Of a stretch of DNA of 5,336 nt, positions 4,582 through 5,336 are shown one piece after another. Below the pieces are notes generated by a model, which was not told the origin of the DNA, made no database searches, and saw nothing but the letters and a program-made list of their open reading frames with translations. This DNA comes from Promethearchaeota archaeon (lineage in GTDB: Archaea > Asgardarchaeota > Lokiarchaeia > Sigynarchaeales > SOKP01): assembly GCA_030605085.1 (NCBI GenBank), contig JAUWBH010000228.1, positions 1 through 5,336 of the forward strand, written 5' to 3'. Numbering within the stretch: position 1 is the stretch's first letter; each line of letters begins with the position of its first letter. A program made the translations under genes and the position numbers.

Positions 4582-5336
4582 AGTGAGGAAGATTTAAATT
4601 TTAAAGAAGAAGCAACCGATTATTGCGCAAACGAGGTTGGACCTTACATTGACGACATTGAACAGGGAAAATTGGATATTTGGGATGTAATCCGTCCTAT
4701 GGGCAAGAAAGGCTACATAGCACTTACTTTTCCTAAACGGTATGGAGGATTAGGTACAACTTTAATGCAAGAGCTATTGTTTTCTGAATCGGTTTGTTAT
4801 CATAGTTTACCAGTAGACATGAGCCGATATTCTTCCACCTATCCTGCGCTTTTAATTCGTATGTTCGGGAAATCGAAAACTTTAAGGCATTACATAGATC
4901 CGTTATGTAAGGGTGAAAGAATCGGGTGTTTTTGCTTTACTGAGCCCGATGCTGGAAGCGATTTATCCCGTATGAAAACAGTGGCTATTTACGACGAAAA
5001 GAATGATGAATATATCTTAAATGGTGAAAAAAGGTTTATCACTAACGGTAGCGTTGCTGACACTTTGATTGTGTACGCTCGAAACGGATACTTTATCGTT
5101 CAGTCTGATTGGGATGGATTTGAAGTAATCGAAGAATATAAAATGATGGGTCTTCACGGGCTTCATTTAGGACACATGAAATTTAATAATATTAAAATCC
5201 CAAAAGACAATGCTCTATTATACAAAGAAATTCAGCAAGATCCTTCTGGCAAGAAAATAGCGGGAAAAACCTCTGTAATTTCTGGAATGCAGGCTATGTT
5301 AGGACCTGAACGAGTTGTTTTATCGGTTCAAGCCTT
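4558..5336 (+). CDS. Acyl-CoA dehydrogenase (3' end beyond window)
   Basis: This encodes an FAD enzyme that oxidises an acyl-CoA thioester to its 2,3-enoyl form, passing electrons to an electron-transfer flavoprotein. The 259 residues seen cover the N-terminal helical domain (LSEEDLNFKEEATDY at 8-22, FPKRYGGLG at 58-66) and the middle beta domain. Family signature one is CFTEPDAGSDLSRM (126-139), with Arg where a small residue usually ends the motif. It is followed by NGEKRFITNGSVADTLIVYA (155-174), KMMGLHGLHLG, a beta strand FNNIKIPKDN, and LGPERVVLSVQA, the start of the C-terminal helical domain. The catalytic Glu of the family lies beyond the edge, so activity cannot be judged. I chose ATG 4558 because the duplicated copy encodes the same peptide and LSEE then falls at a normal distance; the in-frame ATG 4525 would add 11 residues. 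No Shine-Dalgarno site precedes either. It probably shares a transcript with the reductase. The substrate is unknown. Confidence 0.9.
   Translation, partial: MNSIFSNLSEEDLNFKEEATDYCANEVGPYIDDIEQGKLDIWDVIRPMGKKGYIALTFPKRYGGLGTTLMQELLFSESVCYHSLPVDMSRYSSTYPALLIRMFGKSKTLRHYIDPLCKGERIGCFCFTEPDAGSDLSRMKTVAIYDEKNDEYILNGEKRFITNGSVADTLIVYARNGYFIVQSDWDGFEVIEEYKMMGLHGLHLGHMKFNNIKIPKDNALLYKEIQQDPSGKKIAGKTSVISGMQAMLGPERVVLSVQA

Noticed and set aside
1..5336. CRISPR array, tRNA, rRNA or transposase
   Set aside because: No spaced repeat series, cloverleaf, rRNA segment or transposase-like frame was seen on either strand.

Overview
The window is strongly A+T-rich and reads like archaeal chromosome. Archaeal-type TATA boxes lie upstream of genes, there are U-tract terminators, Shine-Dalgarno sites (GGAGG, AGAGGG, AGGTGA) and TTG starts. 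The gene mix is a cytosolic HEAT/leucine-rich-repeat protein, a stand-alone receiver domain, a metal ECF transporter with a PDGLE subunit, and an acyl-CoA dehydrogenase. Together these suggest an Asgard archaeon of the Lokiarchaeia type. That placement is inference from gene style; the sequence holds no phylogenetic marker.

Layout from left to right: (1) A small + strand gene (5-265) for an unrecognised 86-residue protein with a CxxC plus a third cysteine. (2) A decayed + strand gene (about 316-698) for a response-regulator receiver domain. It has three in-frame TAA codons and a one-base frameshift, but its C-terminal half still shows the phosphoacceptor Asp, the Thr and the Lys. A 26-bp-period direct repeat sits just before it. 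(3) A - strand gene (765-2036) for a 423-residue protein with an alpha-helical, HEAT-like N-terminus and about nine leucine-rich repeats. (4) A - strand two-gene operon, cbiM then cbiN (3310-2241), encoding the substrate-binding and PDGLE subunits of a cobalt/nickel ECF transporter, with no EcfT or ATPase gene beside it. (5) A 259-bp divergent promoter region with TATA-like elements for both directions and an A+T-rich inverted repeat. (6) A + strand aldo/keto reductase with an intact catalytic tetrad (3570-4502). (7) The 5' two thirds of an acyl-CoA dehydrogenase gene that runs off the right edge (4558 to the end). Its start codon lies in a 23-bp tandem duplication.

Functionally these are separate modules. 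cbiMN would bring Co2+ or Ni2+ into the cell. The reductase and acyl-CoA dehydrogenase are probably co-transcribed redox enzymes of unknown substrate. The LRR protein is a likely protein-interaction scaffold. I did not find a clear new multi-gene system. The observations most worth following are the duplicated start region of the acyl-CoA dehydrogenase, the decayed receiver gene, the transporter pair without its energising subunits, and the HEAT-LRR protein.
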